Source: Streptomyces griseoincarnatus (GTDB lineage: Bacteria > Actinomycetota > Actinomycetes > Streptomycetales > Streptomycetaceae). From it: a stretch of DNA of 64,000 bases. Shown here piece after piece: positions 49,098-57,950 of this stretch. The notes under the pieces were generated by a model. The model was not told the origin of the DNA. It did not search any database and worked only from the letters and a program-made list of their open reading frames with translations. How positions within the stretch are numbered: position 1 is the stretch's first letter; the number at the start of each line of letters is the position of its first letter. Location of the stretch: assembly GCA_014649575.1 (NCBI GenBank), contig BMTH01000007.1, positions 124,001 to 188,000 on the forward strand. The letters are read 5' to 3'. A program made the translations under genes and the position numbers.

Positions 49098-50321
49098 ATG
49101 GACCCCATCGACACGGGATCGGGCAGCATCCTCAGGCAGCCGAAAGCCGTGTGGGCGACCGCCGGCGCGTCCGTCGTCGCCTTCATGGGCATCGGCCTCG
49201 TCGACCCGATCCTGCCGTCCATCGCCGAGGGCCTCGACGCGACAGCGGGACAGGTCTCCCTGCTCTTCACCTCGTACTTCCTGATCACCGCGCTGGCGAT
49301 GCTGGTGACCGGCTTCGTGTCCAGCCGCATCGGCGGGCGCAGGACGCTGCTGCTGGGCCTGGCGCTGGTCGTGGTGTTCGCCGGGTTCTCCGGCACCTCG
49401 GGGTCGGTCGGCGAACTGGTCGGCTTCCGCGCCGGATGGGGACTGGGCAACGCGCTGTTCGTCTCCACCGCCCTCGCCGTCATCGTCGGAGCCGCGGCGG
49501 GCGGCAGCGCGGCCGCCATCCTGCTGTACGAGTCCGCCCTGGGCCTGGGCATGGCCTGCGGCCCGCTGCTGGGCGCGCTGCTCGGCGACGCGAGCTGGCG
49601 CTACCCCTTCTTCGGCACGGCCGCCCTGATGGCGGTCGGCTTCGCGTGCATCGCCGCGTACCTGAAGGAGCAGCCCCGGCCCGCCCGCAAGACCTCCCTG
49701 CTGGACCCGGTCAAGGCGCTCGGGCACGGCGGGCTGGCCTCCACGGCCGTCTCGGCGTTCTTCTACAACTACACGTTCTTCACGGTGCTGGCCTTCACGC
49801 CGTTCGTGCTGGACATGTCCCCCTACCGCTCCGGCGCGGTGTTCTTCGCCTGGGGCGTGCTGCTCGCCGTGTTTTCGGTGATCGTGGCCCCCCGGCTGCA
49901 GAAGCGGTTCGGCTCGCTGCGGGTGCTGGGCGGCTCGCTGGTGCTGCTCGCGGTGGACGTGCTGGTGCTCGGCCACGGCGGCCACACCGCGGCCGTCGCC
50001 TGCACCGTGCTGTCCGGCGCGCTGATCGGCGTGAACAACACGGTGTACACGGAGCTGGCGCTCGGGGTGTCGGAAGCGCCGCGTCCGGTGGCGAGCGCCG
50101 GGTACAACTTCGTGCGCTGGTTCGCGGCCGCCGCGGCGCCGTTCTTCGCGCCGAGGATCGAGGAGTGGAGCGACGTCCACATGCCGTTCACGGTCGCCGC
50201 GGTGACGGCGGTGCTGGGCGCGCTGGTGGTGCTGGTACGGCGCCGGTCGCTCACCGCCGAGGCCGAGGAGCTCCGCCCCCGGCACGCCACCGAGGACGGC
50301 GTGGGCGTCTTCGCCAACTGA
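49098..50321 (+). CDS. MFS drug/solute efflux transporter
   Basis: 407 residues from ATG 49098 with GGAG upstream. About twelve hydrophobic helices; MFS signature loop VSSRIGGRRTLLLG between TM2 and TM3, RAGWGLGNALFVSTALAVI in TM4 and a central basic loop (EQPRPARKTS). Resembles 12-TM multidrug efflux proteins of the Bmr/EmrD type. The upstream operator-like palindrome suggests control by a repressor not encoded next to it. Confidence 0.9.
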   Translation: MDPIDTGSGSILRQPKAVWATAGASVVAFMGIGLVDPILPSIAEGLDATAGQVSLLFTSYFLITALAMLVTGFVSSRIGGRRTLLLGLALVVVFAGFSGTSGSVGELVGFRAGWGLGNALFVSTALAVIVGAAAGGSAAAILLYESALGLGMACGPLLGALLGDASWRYPFFGTAALMAVGFACIAAYLKEQPRPARKTSLLDPVKALGHGGLASTAVSAFFYNYTFFTVLAFTPFVLDMSPYRSGAVFFAWGVLLAVFSVIVAPRLQKRFGSLRVLGGSLVLLAVDVLVLGHGGHTAAVACTVLSGALIGVNNTVYTELALGVSEAPRPVASAGYNFVRWFAAAAAPFFAPRIEEWSDVHMPFTVAAVTAVLGALVVLVRRRSLTAEAEELRPRHATEDGVGVFAN

Positions 50322-50362
50322 GCCTCGTCGGAACGGCGTTGGTGAGCTTCCTCACTCCGGCG

Positions 50363-50947
50363 CTAGTCCAGCGGCACGGACTTCCGGGACGGGTCCCTGA
50401 GGTCCGTGCCGTGATTCAGCCACCGCTCCTGGAGCGCCTGGGCGCCGTGCACGCGCTTCCAGGCGGCCTCGTTCGGCGTCATCGGCAGCAGCGGCAGGAA
50501 GCGCACGGGCTCCAGGGGCGCGTCGAGTTCGAGGTCCTCCACCAGGCCGCCCGGCTCGGCGACCAGCACCGAGGTGAACGGTGCGCCCGGCCACAGCGGC
50601 TCCCCCACGTCCAGCGAGGCGCCAGGGGCCACGACGAGCCCCTCGACCTGCGGGGACGCGGCGAGCACGGCGAGTGGACGGAGCACCTTGTCGGTGTCGG
50701 CGACGCCGCCGCGCACGGACAGCACCAGCTCGGCGCGGGGCCCGGCGACCGGGTCGGCGATCACGGCCGTGGGGTCCGTCATGGGCTGCGCGGACATGCC
50801 GAGGGACGCGTAGCGCACGATGTCCCCCTCGTGGAACCGCAGCACCTCGATACGGTCCGTGCCCAGAAAGGTGACCGCGGCGCGCGCGTCCGGCTCGCCC
50901 AGCGCGCTGCGCAGCCGGGCCTCGACCAGAGGAAGAACATCAGCCAT
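50363..50947 (-). CDS. Suppressor-of-fused (SUFU) domain protein
   Basis: 194 residues from ATG 50947 (MADVLPLVEARLRSALG). One SUFU-like domain: VLRFHEGDIVRYASLGMSAQ, RAELVLSVRGG, VAPGASLDVGEPLWPGAPFT and FLPLLPMTPNEAAWKRVHG. In bacteria such domains occur as stand-alone immunity-like or unknown proteins. Converges with the MFS gene 40 bp away. Confidence 0.8.
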   Translation of the reverse strand: MADVLPLVEARLRSALGEPDARAAVTFLGTDRIEVLRFHEGDIVRYASLGMSAQPMTDPTAVIADPVAGPRAELVLSVRGGVADTDKVLRPLAVLAASPQVEGLVVAPGASLDVGEPLWPGAPFTSVLVAEPGGLVEDLELDAPLEPVRFLPLLPMTPNEAAWKRVHGAQALQERWLNHGTDLRDPSRKSVPLD

Positions 50948-51444
50948 GCGGCGAGCATAGAACTCGTCAGTACCGGGCAAAGCAGAGCCTTGACACAGCA
51001 GTCGGCTGATACGCTTGGCCGGTGGTTCGGGCAGCACACTCAAGCGTTCCGACACTGCCTGAACGCCTGTGTGACACTCCCCGCTCATCGGGGGATCCCC
51101 CAGGGGATCGTGATCGTCCCTCACGAGGGACCGGCCGGAGGAGGTGGGGCTGACATGGACCGAAGTCGACCGTGCAGTATCACCCGCTCTTCCGCCCGCT
51201 GAGGTAGCTGTTCCCCTTTCGGCTCCCGCCTTTCGCTTCGCGCGTCTTCATCGGAAGAGCACTCGTTTCGTTCTGACTGATCTGCCCCAGTAGCTGTATC
51301 AGCGACGAAGCTCGCCACCGCGACGGTGCGGTGCTCCCCGCTTTGTGGACGTGCCAAACATGCGCAGTCCAGGACGTCCTCATTCCGGGTTGTTCCACCC
51401 GTCGCCCCGGCGCCTCTCGTTGCCCGTTCGCGAAGGAGCCCGCC
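50948..51444 (+). promoter_or_regulatory. Long divergent region and leader of corA
   Basis: 497 bases between the SUFU gene and corA. It contains a TTGACA hexamer at about 50988, several small hairpins (CCCCG/CGGGG near 51081; GTCCCT-CACG-AGGGAC near 51116-51131) and a 15-codon leader ORF (separate entry). No known Mg2+ riboswitch recognised. Confidence 0.45.
51155..51202 (+). CDS. Candidate 15-residue leader peptide of corA
   Basis: ATG 51155 has an excellent GGAGGAGGTGG site about 8 bases before it; reads MDRSRPCSITRSSAR and stops at TGA 51200-51202, about 240 bases before the corA ATG. In Salmonella, short leader ORFs (mgtL, corL) control Mg2+ transporter genes; an equivalent role here is inference. 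Confidence 0.35.
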   Translation: MDRSRPCSITRSSAR

Positions 51445-52566
51445 ATGTCGATGATCCGTGACCTGCGCGCCGTGGTCCGTCCCGCCTCCCGCATCTCGCT
51501 CCGCAAGGAGAGCGGCCCGTACGAGACCTCGCGGGAGCGCGCGGCGGCCACCGCCGTCGTCGACTGCGCCGTCTACCGGGACGGCCGCCGCCAGGAGACC
51601 GAGGGCGGCCCGCTCGCCCCTCAGGACGCGATGCGCCGGGTGCGCCGCGACGGGGGCTTCGTCTGGATCGGCCTGCACGAGCCCACCGAGGCCGAATTCG
51701 CGGGCATCGCCGCCGAGTTCGGGCTGCACCCGCTGGCCGTGGAGGACGCCGTCCAGGCCCACCAGCGGCCCAAGCTGGAGCGCTACGACGACTCCCTGTT
51801 CACGGTCTTCAAGACCGTCCACTACCTCGACCACGACCGTGTCTCCTCCGGCAGCGAGATCGTGGAGACCGGCGAGGTCATGTGTTTCACCGGACGGGAC
51901 TTCTTCATCACCGTCCGGCACGGCGGCCAGGGCTCCCTGCGCGCCCTGCGCCACCGTCTCCAGGACGACCCCGAGCTGCTGGCCAAGGGCCCCTCGGCGG
52001 TGCTGCACGCCATCGCCGACCACGTGGTGGACGGCTACATCGCGGTCGCCGACGCCCTGCAGGACGACATCGACGAGGTCGAGACCAAGGTCTTCTCCCC
52101 CGGCCGCAAGGGCACCCCGCGCGGCACCGACGCCGGTGAGATCTACCAGCTCAAGCGCGAGGTGCTGGAGTTCAAGCGGGCCGTGGCGCCGCTGCTGCGG
52201 CCGATGCAGCTGCTCAGCGAGCGGCCGATGCGGCTGATCGACCCGGAGATCCAGAAGTACTTCCGGGACGTCGCCGACCACGTCGCCCGGGTGCAGGAGC
52301 AGGTCGTCGGCTTCGATGAGCTGCTGAACTCCATCCTCCAGGCCAACCTCGCGCAGGCGTCCGTCGCGCAGAACGAGGACATGCGCAAGATCACCTCGTG
52401 GGCCGCGATCATCGCCGTCCCGACCATGGTCTGCGGGGTGTACGGCATGAACTTCGACTACATGCCGGAGACCCACTGGAAGTACGGCTACCCGGTGGTC
52501 CTCGGCGTCACGGTCGCCATCTGCCTCGGCATCCACCGCACGCTGAAGCGCAACGGCTGGCTCTGA
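51445..52566 (+). CDS. corA: CorA-type Mg2+/Co2+ transporter
   Basis: 373 residues, ATG 51445 (GAAGGAGCCC upstream). Long N-terminal cytoplasmic domain (HPLAVEDAVQAHQRPKLERYDD), LLNSILQANLAQASVAQNEDMRKITSW stalk helix, and two C-terminal membrane helices with the selectivity-loop YGMNFDYMPE (GMN near 333). Basic C-terminus RTLKRNGWL. Inner-membrane divalent cation channel. A corA also ends the mycobacterial sigE-mrp neighbourhood. Confidence 0.94.
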   Translation: MSMIRDLRAVVRPASRISLRKESGPYETSRERAAATAVVDCAVYRDGRRQETEGGPLAPQDAMRRVRRDGGFVWIGLHEPTEAEFAGIAAEFGLHPLAVEDAVQAHQRPKLERYDDSLFTVFKTVHYLDHDRVSSGSEIVETGEVMCFTGRDFFITVRHGGQGSLRALRHRLQDDPELLAKGPSAVLHAIADHVVDGYIAVADALQDDIDEVETKVFSPGRKGTPRGTDAGEIYQLKREVLEFKRAVAPLLRPMQLLSERPMRLIDPEIQKYFRDVADHVARVQEQVVGFDELLNSILQANLAQASVAQNEDMRKITSWAAIIAVPTMVCGVYGMNFDYMPETHWKYGYPVVLGVTVAICLGIHRTLKRNGWL

Positions 52567-52598
52567 GACGGCCGGCCCCGCCTGGATAGGCTGGGGGC

Positions 52599-53111
52599 AT
52601 GACTGGCGAGCTGCTCGACCGGGCCCTCATCGAGGAGGCCTCGAAGAAGTCCGGCCTCATCTGGGTCGAAGGACCCGGCGCCCCGGCCCGGCCGCTGTGG
52701 CACGTGTGGCACGAGGGCGCCGTCTGCGTGGTCGGCGACGGCCCCGGCGAACAGCCCCTGACGGGACTCGCCGACGGGGCGGGGGCCGAGGTGACGGTGC
52801 GCAGCAAGGACAAGGGCGGCCGGCTGGCCACCTGGACGGCGACCGTCCGCGAACTGGCTTCCGGCTCCGAGGAGTGGACGGCGGCCGTCGACGCCCTCAA
52901 GGGCAAGCGGCTCAACGCCCCCGACGGCGAGGCCATGCCGGAGCGCTGGGCCCGCGAGTGCCGGGTGCTGCGTCTGGAGCCGACCGGCGCGACGGGCGCG
53001 CTGCCCGACGGTGACCTCTCCGCGGCCCCGCTGCCCACCCCGGCGACGACCAGGACGCCGATGCCGGCCGGGCTGCCGCGCCTGCTGACGAAGCGCAGGC
53101 GGCGCGGCTGA
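52599..53111 (+). CDS. Conserved hypothetical protein
   Basis: 170 residues, ATG 52599, 32 bp after corA in the same direction. Reads like a small split-barrel domain (LIWVEGPGAPARPLWHVWHEG, CVVGDGPGEQPLTGL, VTVRSKDKGGRLATW) such as that of pyridoxamine-phosphate-oxidase relatives, but I see no cofactor-binding motif. Pro/Arg-rich tail. Function unknown. Confidence 0.65.
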   Translation: MTGELLDRALIEEASKKSGLIWVEGPGAPARPLWHVWHEGAVCVVGDGPGEQPLTGLADGAGAEVTVRSKDKGGRLATWTATVRELASGSEEWTAAVDALKGKRLNAPDGEAMPERWARECRVLRLEPTGATGALPDGDLSAAPLPTPATTRTPMPAGLPRLLTKRRRRG

Positions 53112-53413
53112 GGCGGCAGCGGCCCGCGGCCCGTGCCCTTCGGAGGATGCCCCTGAACACGTTCGGCGCTCCGGTGGCGGCACACACCTCCGGGCGGTGA
53201 CGGTCGCTCCCTGTCACGTCCGTCGGATGGCGACCGGCCCCCGATGCTTGCCGGGTTCCGGCAGGGTGTTGCCCTCGAGGCTGCCGTGGCCCGCCGAGGT
53301 GCGCGGCGAGCGGCTCGATCATCATGGTGGCGCGGGCCCGCGCTTCCGACAGCACCGGCACCGCGTCAGGCCGGTCCGGCTCAAAGGCCGGTGAAGCCAG
53401 GGAGGGAGACGCG
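53112..53413. other. Intergenic region, no gene recognised
   Basis: 302 bases. Open frames on both strands look like GC-driven chance coding. The last 20 bases carry the ribosome site of the next gene. No strong hairpin. Confidence 0.55.
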
Positions 53414-53764
53414 GTGGTCGAGTCCGTGGTCGATGTGGTCGTCAACGCGGTCCCGCTGCTGATGGGACCGCTGATCGCGGGGGCCGGCTGGAGCACGTTG
53501 CGCAGACCGGACGAGATCCCCCACGTGGCGTCGGGCGGTCCCCGGTGGACGCAACGCTGCTGGTCCGTCGGTTTCGTGCTGCTCGGGGTCACGGTCACGG
53601 CCCTCGGCGGGTTCGGCCTCGCCGGACGCGAGGAGGTCTGGCCCGTGGGGCTGGTGCGCCTGCTCGCCGTGGGGCTCATTGTGTCGTCGATGACGGTTGC
53701 GGCCGTGTGCCGGGCCCGGAATCGCCGCAGATCAGCGAGAGGGCCGGGGCTCGGGGCAGGGTGA
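53414..53764 (+). CDS. Small membrane protein, hypothetical
   Basis: 116 residues from GTG 53414 with GGGAGGGAG upstream. Three hydrophobic segments (VVDVVVNAVPLLMGPLIAGAG; SVGFVLLGVTVTALGGFGL; LVRLLAVGLIVSSMTVAAV) and a basic C-terminus. No family recognised. Confidence 0.65.
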   Translation: MVESVVDVVVNAVPLLMGPLIAGAGWSTLRRPDEIPHVASGGPRWTQRCWSVGFVLLGVTVTALGGFGLAGREEVWPVGLVRLLAVGLIVSSMTVAAVCRARNRRRSARGPGLGAG

Positions 53765-53858
53765 CCGACGTGCCCGCCTCGTGCCCGGACGGCCGGTGAG
53801 CGCGCTCGCTCGGCGGCCGCCGCGCTTCGTCTTCGGCCGACGGGGCTGGGAACGCGGC

Positions 53859-54602
53859 CTAAGAGGTCGGGAGCTGCTTGCCGTAGTCGAGGGTGTCGTC
53901 CTTGGCGGGCTTCTCCAGCGGGAAGTCGGTGCCCCAGGAGGAGAAGGTGAGGGTGCCGGCCTGCCCGGCGCGCACCAGCCGCAGCGGGTACGGCGTGCCC
54001 TCGAGGGAGACGTCCAGGGTGCCGCCGGCGCCGTTGTCGCCGGTGACCCGGACGGTGCGGGTCCCGCCCTGCTCGTGGTGGCCGTCCGTGCTGAGCTTGC
54101 CGTGCAGCGTCAGCAACCCGCTGAGCAGCACGTTCTTGTCGGTGAAGCCGATGAACTTGGTGTACGAGGGGTCGCCCTCGGGCACCTTGACGTACTTCGA
54201 GGCGAGCTTGTCCGCCGCCTTGGAGTCGCCGTCCCCGTCGCCGCCCTTGCCCCAGAAGGCGGCGTCGGCCTTCAGGTAGAGCTCCTGGCCGACGCGCAGC
54301 AGCCGGAAGGTCTCCCCCTCGGTGCTGACCGAGCCGATGCCGCCCTGCGGCTTCAGCTGCATGTCGAGGGTGTAGGTGCGGCCGCTGGTCTGCACCGAGC
54401 CGTGCAGCCGCACGGTGCCGGCGGACGCGGCCGCCTTCTGCGCCTTGGTCTGGATCTGGTCGGCGGCGAGTCTGCCGACGCCGTTCGTTCCCTCGTTCGG
54501 ATCCTCGGAGCATCCCGTGAGCGCCGTCCCCGCCACGAGCAGCGCGCACACGGCGCCGGCCAGCGTGGCCCTGCGGGAACGGCCCGGGGAGATCGGAATC
54601 AC
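53859..54602 (-). CDS. LppX/LprG-type lipoprotein
   Basis: 247 residues from GTG 54602 with GAGAGG upstream. Lipobox TALTGC at about 26-31. The remainder is a large antiparallel beta-sheet domain (VRLHGSVQTSGRTYTLDMQL, FRLLRVGQELYLKADAAFWG, TLDVSLEGTPYPLRLVRAG) typical of LolA/LppX-like lipid-binding lipoproteins. Probably carries a hydrophobic ligand at the cell envelope. Divergent from the MgtE-N/CBS gene. Confidence 0.75.
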   Translation of the reverse strand: MIPISPGRSRRATLAGAVCALLVAGTALTGCSEDPNEGTNGVGRLAADQIQTKAQKAAASAGTVRLHGSVQTSGRTYTLDMQLKPQGGIGSVSTEGETFRLLRVGQELYLKADAAFWGKGGDGDGDSKAADKLASKYVKVPEGDPSYTKFIGFTDKNVLLSGLLTLHGKLSTDGHHEQGGTRTVRVTGDNGAGGTLDVSLEGTPYPLRLVRAGQAGTLTFSSWGTDFPLEKPAKDDTLDYGKQLPTS

Positions 54603-54821
54603 AGGTGGGCTGCCTCTCTGAGGGGGGACCTGAACGGCGTACCGCAGAGTACCGGGACCGGTGGGGCCGGACGGAGCCAGTCCGTCCGGACCGGCCGCCA
54701 GCGCGGCACCGATCGGGACGGGCTAGCCTGAAGCCCGTCCGAGCGGGCAATCCGGAAAACAGACGCACCAGGCAGTACACGGCAAGGAAGACCTCCGCAC
54801 GCGCGCAAAGGAGCCGCCGGA

Positions 54822-56105
54822 ATGGCATCGGGCGCACCCCGGTTCTTCGTCTCCCACGTCTCCGGCGTCGCCGTGTTCGACCCGGCGGGCGACCAGGTGG
54901 GCCGTGTGCGCGATCTCGTCGTCATCCTGCGTCCCGGCCGCCGTCCGCCCCGGCTGCTCGGCCTGGTGGTCGAACTCTCCACCCGGCGCCGCATCTTCCT
55001 GCCGATGACCCGCGTGACGTCCGTGCAGGCCGGCCAGGTCATCACCACCGGGGTGCTCAACGTCCGCCGCTTCGAGCAGCGGCCCACGGAGCGGCTGGTG
55101 TTCGGCGAGCTGCTCGACCGGCGCGTCACCCTCGTGGAGACCGGCGAGGAGGTCACCGTCCTGGACCTGTCGGTGCATCAACTGCAGGCGCGGCGCGAGT
55201 GGGAGATCGACCGGGTCTTCGTGCGCAAGGGAAGGAAGGGCGGCGCGTTCCGGCGCGGCAAGGGCGAGACGCTGACCGTGGAGTGGTCCGCCGTCACCGG
55301 CTTCTCGCTGGAGGAAGCCGGGCAGGGCGCGGAGAACCTGCTCGCCACCTTCGAGCAGCTGCGCCCCGCCGACCTGGCCAACGTGCTGCACCACCTCTCC
55401 CCCAAGCGGCGGGCGGAGGTGGCCGCCGCCCTGGACGACGAGCGGCTCGCGGACGTCCTGGAGGAACTGCCCGAGGACGACCAGATCGAGGTCCTGGGCG
55501 TGCTGGCGGAGGAGCGGGCCGCGGACGTCCTGGAGGCGATGGACCCCGACGACGCGGCCGACCTGCTGGGCGAGCTGCCCGAGGCGGACAAGGAGCGGCT
55601 GCTGAGCCTGATGCGACCCGCGGACGCGGCCGACATGCGCCGCCTGATGTCGTACGAGGAGCACACGGCGGGCGGGCTGATGACCACCGAGCCGATCATC
55701 CTGCGGCCGGACGCGACCGTCGCGGACGCCCTCGCCCGGATCCGCGAGCCGGACCTGTCGCCCGCGCACGCGGCGCAGGTGTACGTGTGCCGGCCGCCGG
55801 AGGAGACCCCGACCGGCAAGTACCTGGGCACCGTGCACTTCCAGCGGCTGCTGCGCGATCCCCCCTACACGCTGGTCGGCTCGATGCTCGACGACGACCT
55901 GCGGCCGCTGGACCCGGAGGCGACGCTGCCCGTGGTCGCCGGGTTCTTCGCCACGTACGACATGGTGGCGGCGCCGGTCGTCGACGAGGCCGGGTCGCTG
56001 CTGGGCGCGGTGACCGTGGACGACGTGCTGGACCACATGCTTCCGGACGACTGGCGGGAGACCGAGTTCCACCTGGAGGAGGGGGAGGCGCCCGATGGCG
56101 GGTGA
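54822..56105 (+). CDS. PRC-barrel / MgtE-N / CBS-pair protein without channel domain
   Basis: 427 residues, ATG 54822 with AAAGGAG upstream. PRC-type barrel at 5-80 (FFVSHVSGVAVFDPAGDQVGRV), MgtE-N helical repeats at about 170-280 (ADLANVLHHLSPKRRAEVAAAL, DPDDAADLLGELPEADKERL), then two CBS motifs 290-420 (AGGLMTTEPIIL ... MVAAPVVDEAG). No membrane spans, so it is the cytosolic sensor of an MgtE channel alone. Overlaps the DUF1003 gene by 11 bp. Mycobacteria have a homologous gene in the same neighbourhood. Confidence 0.88.
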   Translation: MASGAPRFFVSHVSGVAVFDPAGDQVGRVRDLVVILRPGRRPPRLLGLVVELSTRRRIFLPMTRVTSVQAGQVITTGVLNVRRFEQRPTERLVFGELLDRRVTLVETGEEVTVLDLSVHQLQARREWEIDRVFVRKGRKGGAFRRGKGETLTVEWSAVTGFSLEEAGQGAENLLATFEQLRPADLANVLHHLSPKRRAEVAAALDDERLADVLEELPEDDQIEVLGVLAEERAADVLEAMDPDDAADLLGELPEADKERLLSLMRPADAADMRRLMSYEEHTAGGLMTTEPIILRPDATVADALARIREPDLSPAHAAQVYVCRPPEETPTGKYLGTVHFQRLLRDPPYTLVGSMLDDDLRPLDPEATLPVVAGFFATYDMVAAPVVDEAGSLLGAVTVDDVLDHMLPDDWRETEFHLEEGEAPDGG

Positions 56106-56703
56106 ACGCGACGCCCTGCGGGAGCGGACCCTGGCCGGGGCCACGGCGGCGGGACGGCCGCGCGCGCCGCGGCTGGACCAGCCGCGCCCTCCCCGGCGGC
56201 GGATCGTGCCCGAGTGGGACCCGGACGCCTTCGGGCGGCTCTCGGAGCGCATCGCGCGTTTCCTGGGCACCGGGCGGTTCATCGTCTGGATGACAGTCGT
56301 CATCATCCTGTGGGTGCTGTGGAACGTGTCCGTGCCGAAGGAGCTGCGGTTCGACGAGTACCCGTTCATCTTCCTGACGCTGGCGCTGTCCCTCCAGGCC
56401 TCCTACGCGGCCCCGCTGATCCTGCTCGCGCAGAACCGGCAGGACGACCGCGACCGGGTCAACCTGGAACAGGACCGCAAGCAGAACGAGCGGTCGATCG
56501 CCGACACCGAGTATCTGACCCGTGAGATCGCCGCGCTGCGGATCGGGCTCGGCGAGGTGGCCACCCGGGACTGGATCCGTTCGGAGCTGGAGGACCTGGT
56601 CAAGGAGCTGGAGATCCGACAGAACGGTCATAAGGAGCATCACGGTACACATCCGGCGATGCGGGCGGAACACCCGCCGGGACGTGACGCAGACGACCGC
56701 TGA
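56095..56703 (+). CDS. DUF1003 membrane protein
   Basis: 202 residues from ATG 56095, inside the end of the previous gene. Two membrane helices joined by the DUF1003 core: FIVWMTVVIILWVLWNV, RFDEYPFIFLTLALSLQASYAAPLILLAQNRQ. Coiled C-terminal part (EQDRKQNERSIADTEYL, SELEDLVKELEIRQ). Possible membrane partner for the soluble MgtE-N/CBS protein. Confidence 0.88.
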   Translation: MAGERDALRERTLAGATAAGRPRAPRLDQPRPPRRRIVPEWDPDAFGRLSERIARFLGTGRFIVWMTVVIILWVLWNVSVPKELRFDEYPFIFLTLALSLQASYAAPLILLAQNRQDDRDRVNLEQDRKQNERSIADTEYLTREIAALRIGLGEVATRDWIRSELEDLVKELEIRQNGHKEHHGTHPAMRAEHPPGRDADDR

Positions 56704-56746
56704 CGTCCTTACCGGCCGGTGTACCCGGAGCCGTACCATCGTCCTT

Positions 56747-57880
56747 ATGGCTACGGAAGACGCGGTGCGCGAAGCACTGGCGACGGTGAACGACCCCGAG
56801 ATCAACCGGCCCATCACCGAGCTCGGGATGGTCAAATCGGTGGAGATCGGTGCGGACGGTGCGGTCGCGGTCACCGTGTACCTGACGGTCTCCGGCTGCC
56901 CCATGCGCGACACCATCACGCAGCGCGTGACGGACGCGGTCTCCGGCGTCGAGGGCGTGACCCGGGTCGACGTGACGCTGGACGTGATGAGCGACGAGCA
57001 GCGCAAGGAGCTGGCGAACGCCCTGCGCGGCGGCCAGACCGAGCGCGAGGTGCCCTTCGCCAAGCCGGGCAGCCTCACCCGGGTGTACGCGGTGGCGTCC
57101 GGCAAGGGCGGCGTCGGCAAGTCCTCGGTGACGGTGAACCTGGCGGCGGCGATGGCGGCCGACGGTCTGAAGGTCGGCGTCGTGGACGCCGACATCTACG
57201 GCCACTCGGTGCCGCGCATGCTGGGCGCCGACGGGCGTCCCACCCAGGTCGAGAACATGATCATGCCGCCGTCGGCGCACGGCGTGAAGGTGATCTCCAT
57301 CGGCATGTTCACCCCGGGCAACGCGCCCGTGGTGTGGCGCGGACCGATGCTGCACCGCGCGCTCCAGCAGTTCCTGGCGGACGTGTACTGGGGCGACCTG
57401 GACGTGCTGCTGCTCGACCTGCCGCCCGGCACCGGCGACATCGCGATCTCGGTCGCGCAGCTCGTGCCGAACGCGGAGATCCTGGTCGTCACGACCCCGC
57501 AGCAGGCCGCGGCCGAGGTGGCCGAGCGCGCCGGCTCCATCGCCGTGCAGACGCACCAGAAGATCGTCGGCGTGGTCGAGAACATGTCGGGGCTGCCCTG
57601 CCCGCACTGCGGCGAGATGGTCGACGTGTTCGGCACCGGCGGCGGGCAGACCGTCGCCGAGGGCCTGACCCGCACCACCGGCGCCAACGTGCCGGTGCTG
57701 GGCGCCATCCCGATCGACGTGCGGCTGCGCGAGGGCGGCGACGAGGGCAAGCCCGTGGTGCTGTCCGACCCGGAGTCCCCCGCGGGCTCGGCGCTGCGCT
57801 CCATCGCGGGCAAGCTGGGCGGCCGTCAGCGCGGTCTGTCGGGCATGTCCCTGGGGATCACCCCGCGCAACAAGTTCTGA
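56747..57880 (+). CDS. mrp: Mrp/NBP35-type iron-sulfur cluster carrier ATPase
   Basis: 377 residues. N-terminal MIP18-like domain (ATVNDPEINRPITELGMV; 1-90), then P-loop VASGKGGVGKSSVTVNLA (about 118-135), DADIYGHSVPRMLG, LLDLPPGTGDIAISVAQ and CPHC near 284-287 that would bridge a [4Fe-4S] cluster in the dimer. No ribosome site precedes the ATG; TACCAT at 56734-56739 stands 7 bases before it, so the mRNA may be leaderless. Followed by a strong terminator. Confidence 0.93.
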   Translation: MATEDAVREALATVNDPEINRPITELGMVKSVEIGADGAVAVTVYLTVSGCPMRDTITQRVTDAVSGVEGVTRVDVTLDVMSDEQRKELANALRGGQTEREVPFAKPGSLTRVYAVASGKGGVGKSSVTVNLAAAMAADGLKVGVVDADIYGHSVPRMLGADGRPTQVENMIMPPSAHGVKVISIGMFTPGNAPVVWRGPMLHRALQQFLADVYWGDLDVLLLDLPPGTGDIAISVAQLVPNAEILVVTTPQQAAAEVAERAGSIAVQTHQKIVGVVENMSGLPCPHCGEMVDVFGTGGGQTVAEGLTRTTGANVPVLGAIPIDVRLREGGDEGKPVVLSDPESPAGSALRSIAGKLGGRQRGLSGMSLGITPRNKF

Positions 57881-57897
57881 GACCCGCACACACACCG

Positions 57898-57928
57898 GAG
57901 GGCGCCGTCCGCAGCGGACGGCGCCCTC
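57898..57928. terminator. 14-bp stem terminator between mrp and the next convergent gene
   Basis: 57898-57911 pairs with 57915-57928, loop CAG; 17 bases after the mrp stop. Confidence 0.88.
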
Positions 57929-57950
57929 GTGGCGTTTCCGGGCGGCTCGC

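Noticed and set aside
50988..51014. Simple -35/-10 promoter at TTGACA in the corA leader
   Set aside because: No acceptable -10 at 16-19 bp; TACGCT is only 14 bp away, so not listed as a promoter.
53197..53413. Small ORF in the gap after the 170-residue gene
   Set aside because: No ribosome site and Arg/Pro/Gly-biased composition on both strands.
52912..54837. 641-codon minus-strand frame over several genes
   Set aside because: Overlaps the 170-residue gene, the small membrane protein and the lipoprotein in the wrong frame; no domain.
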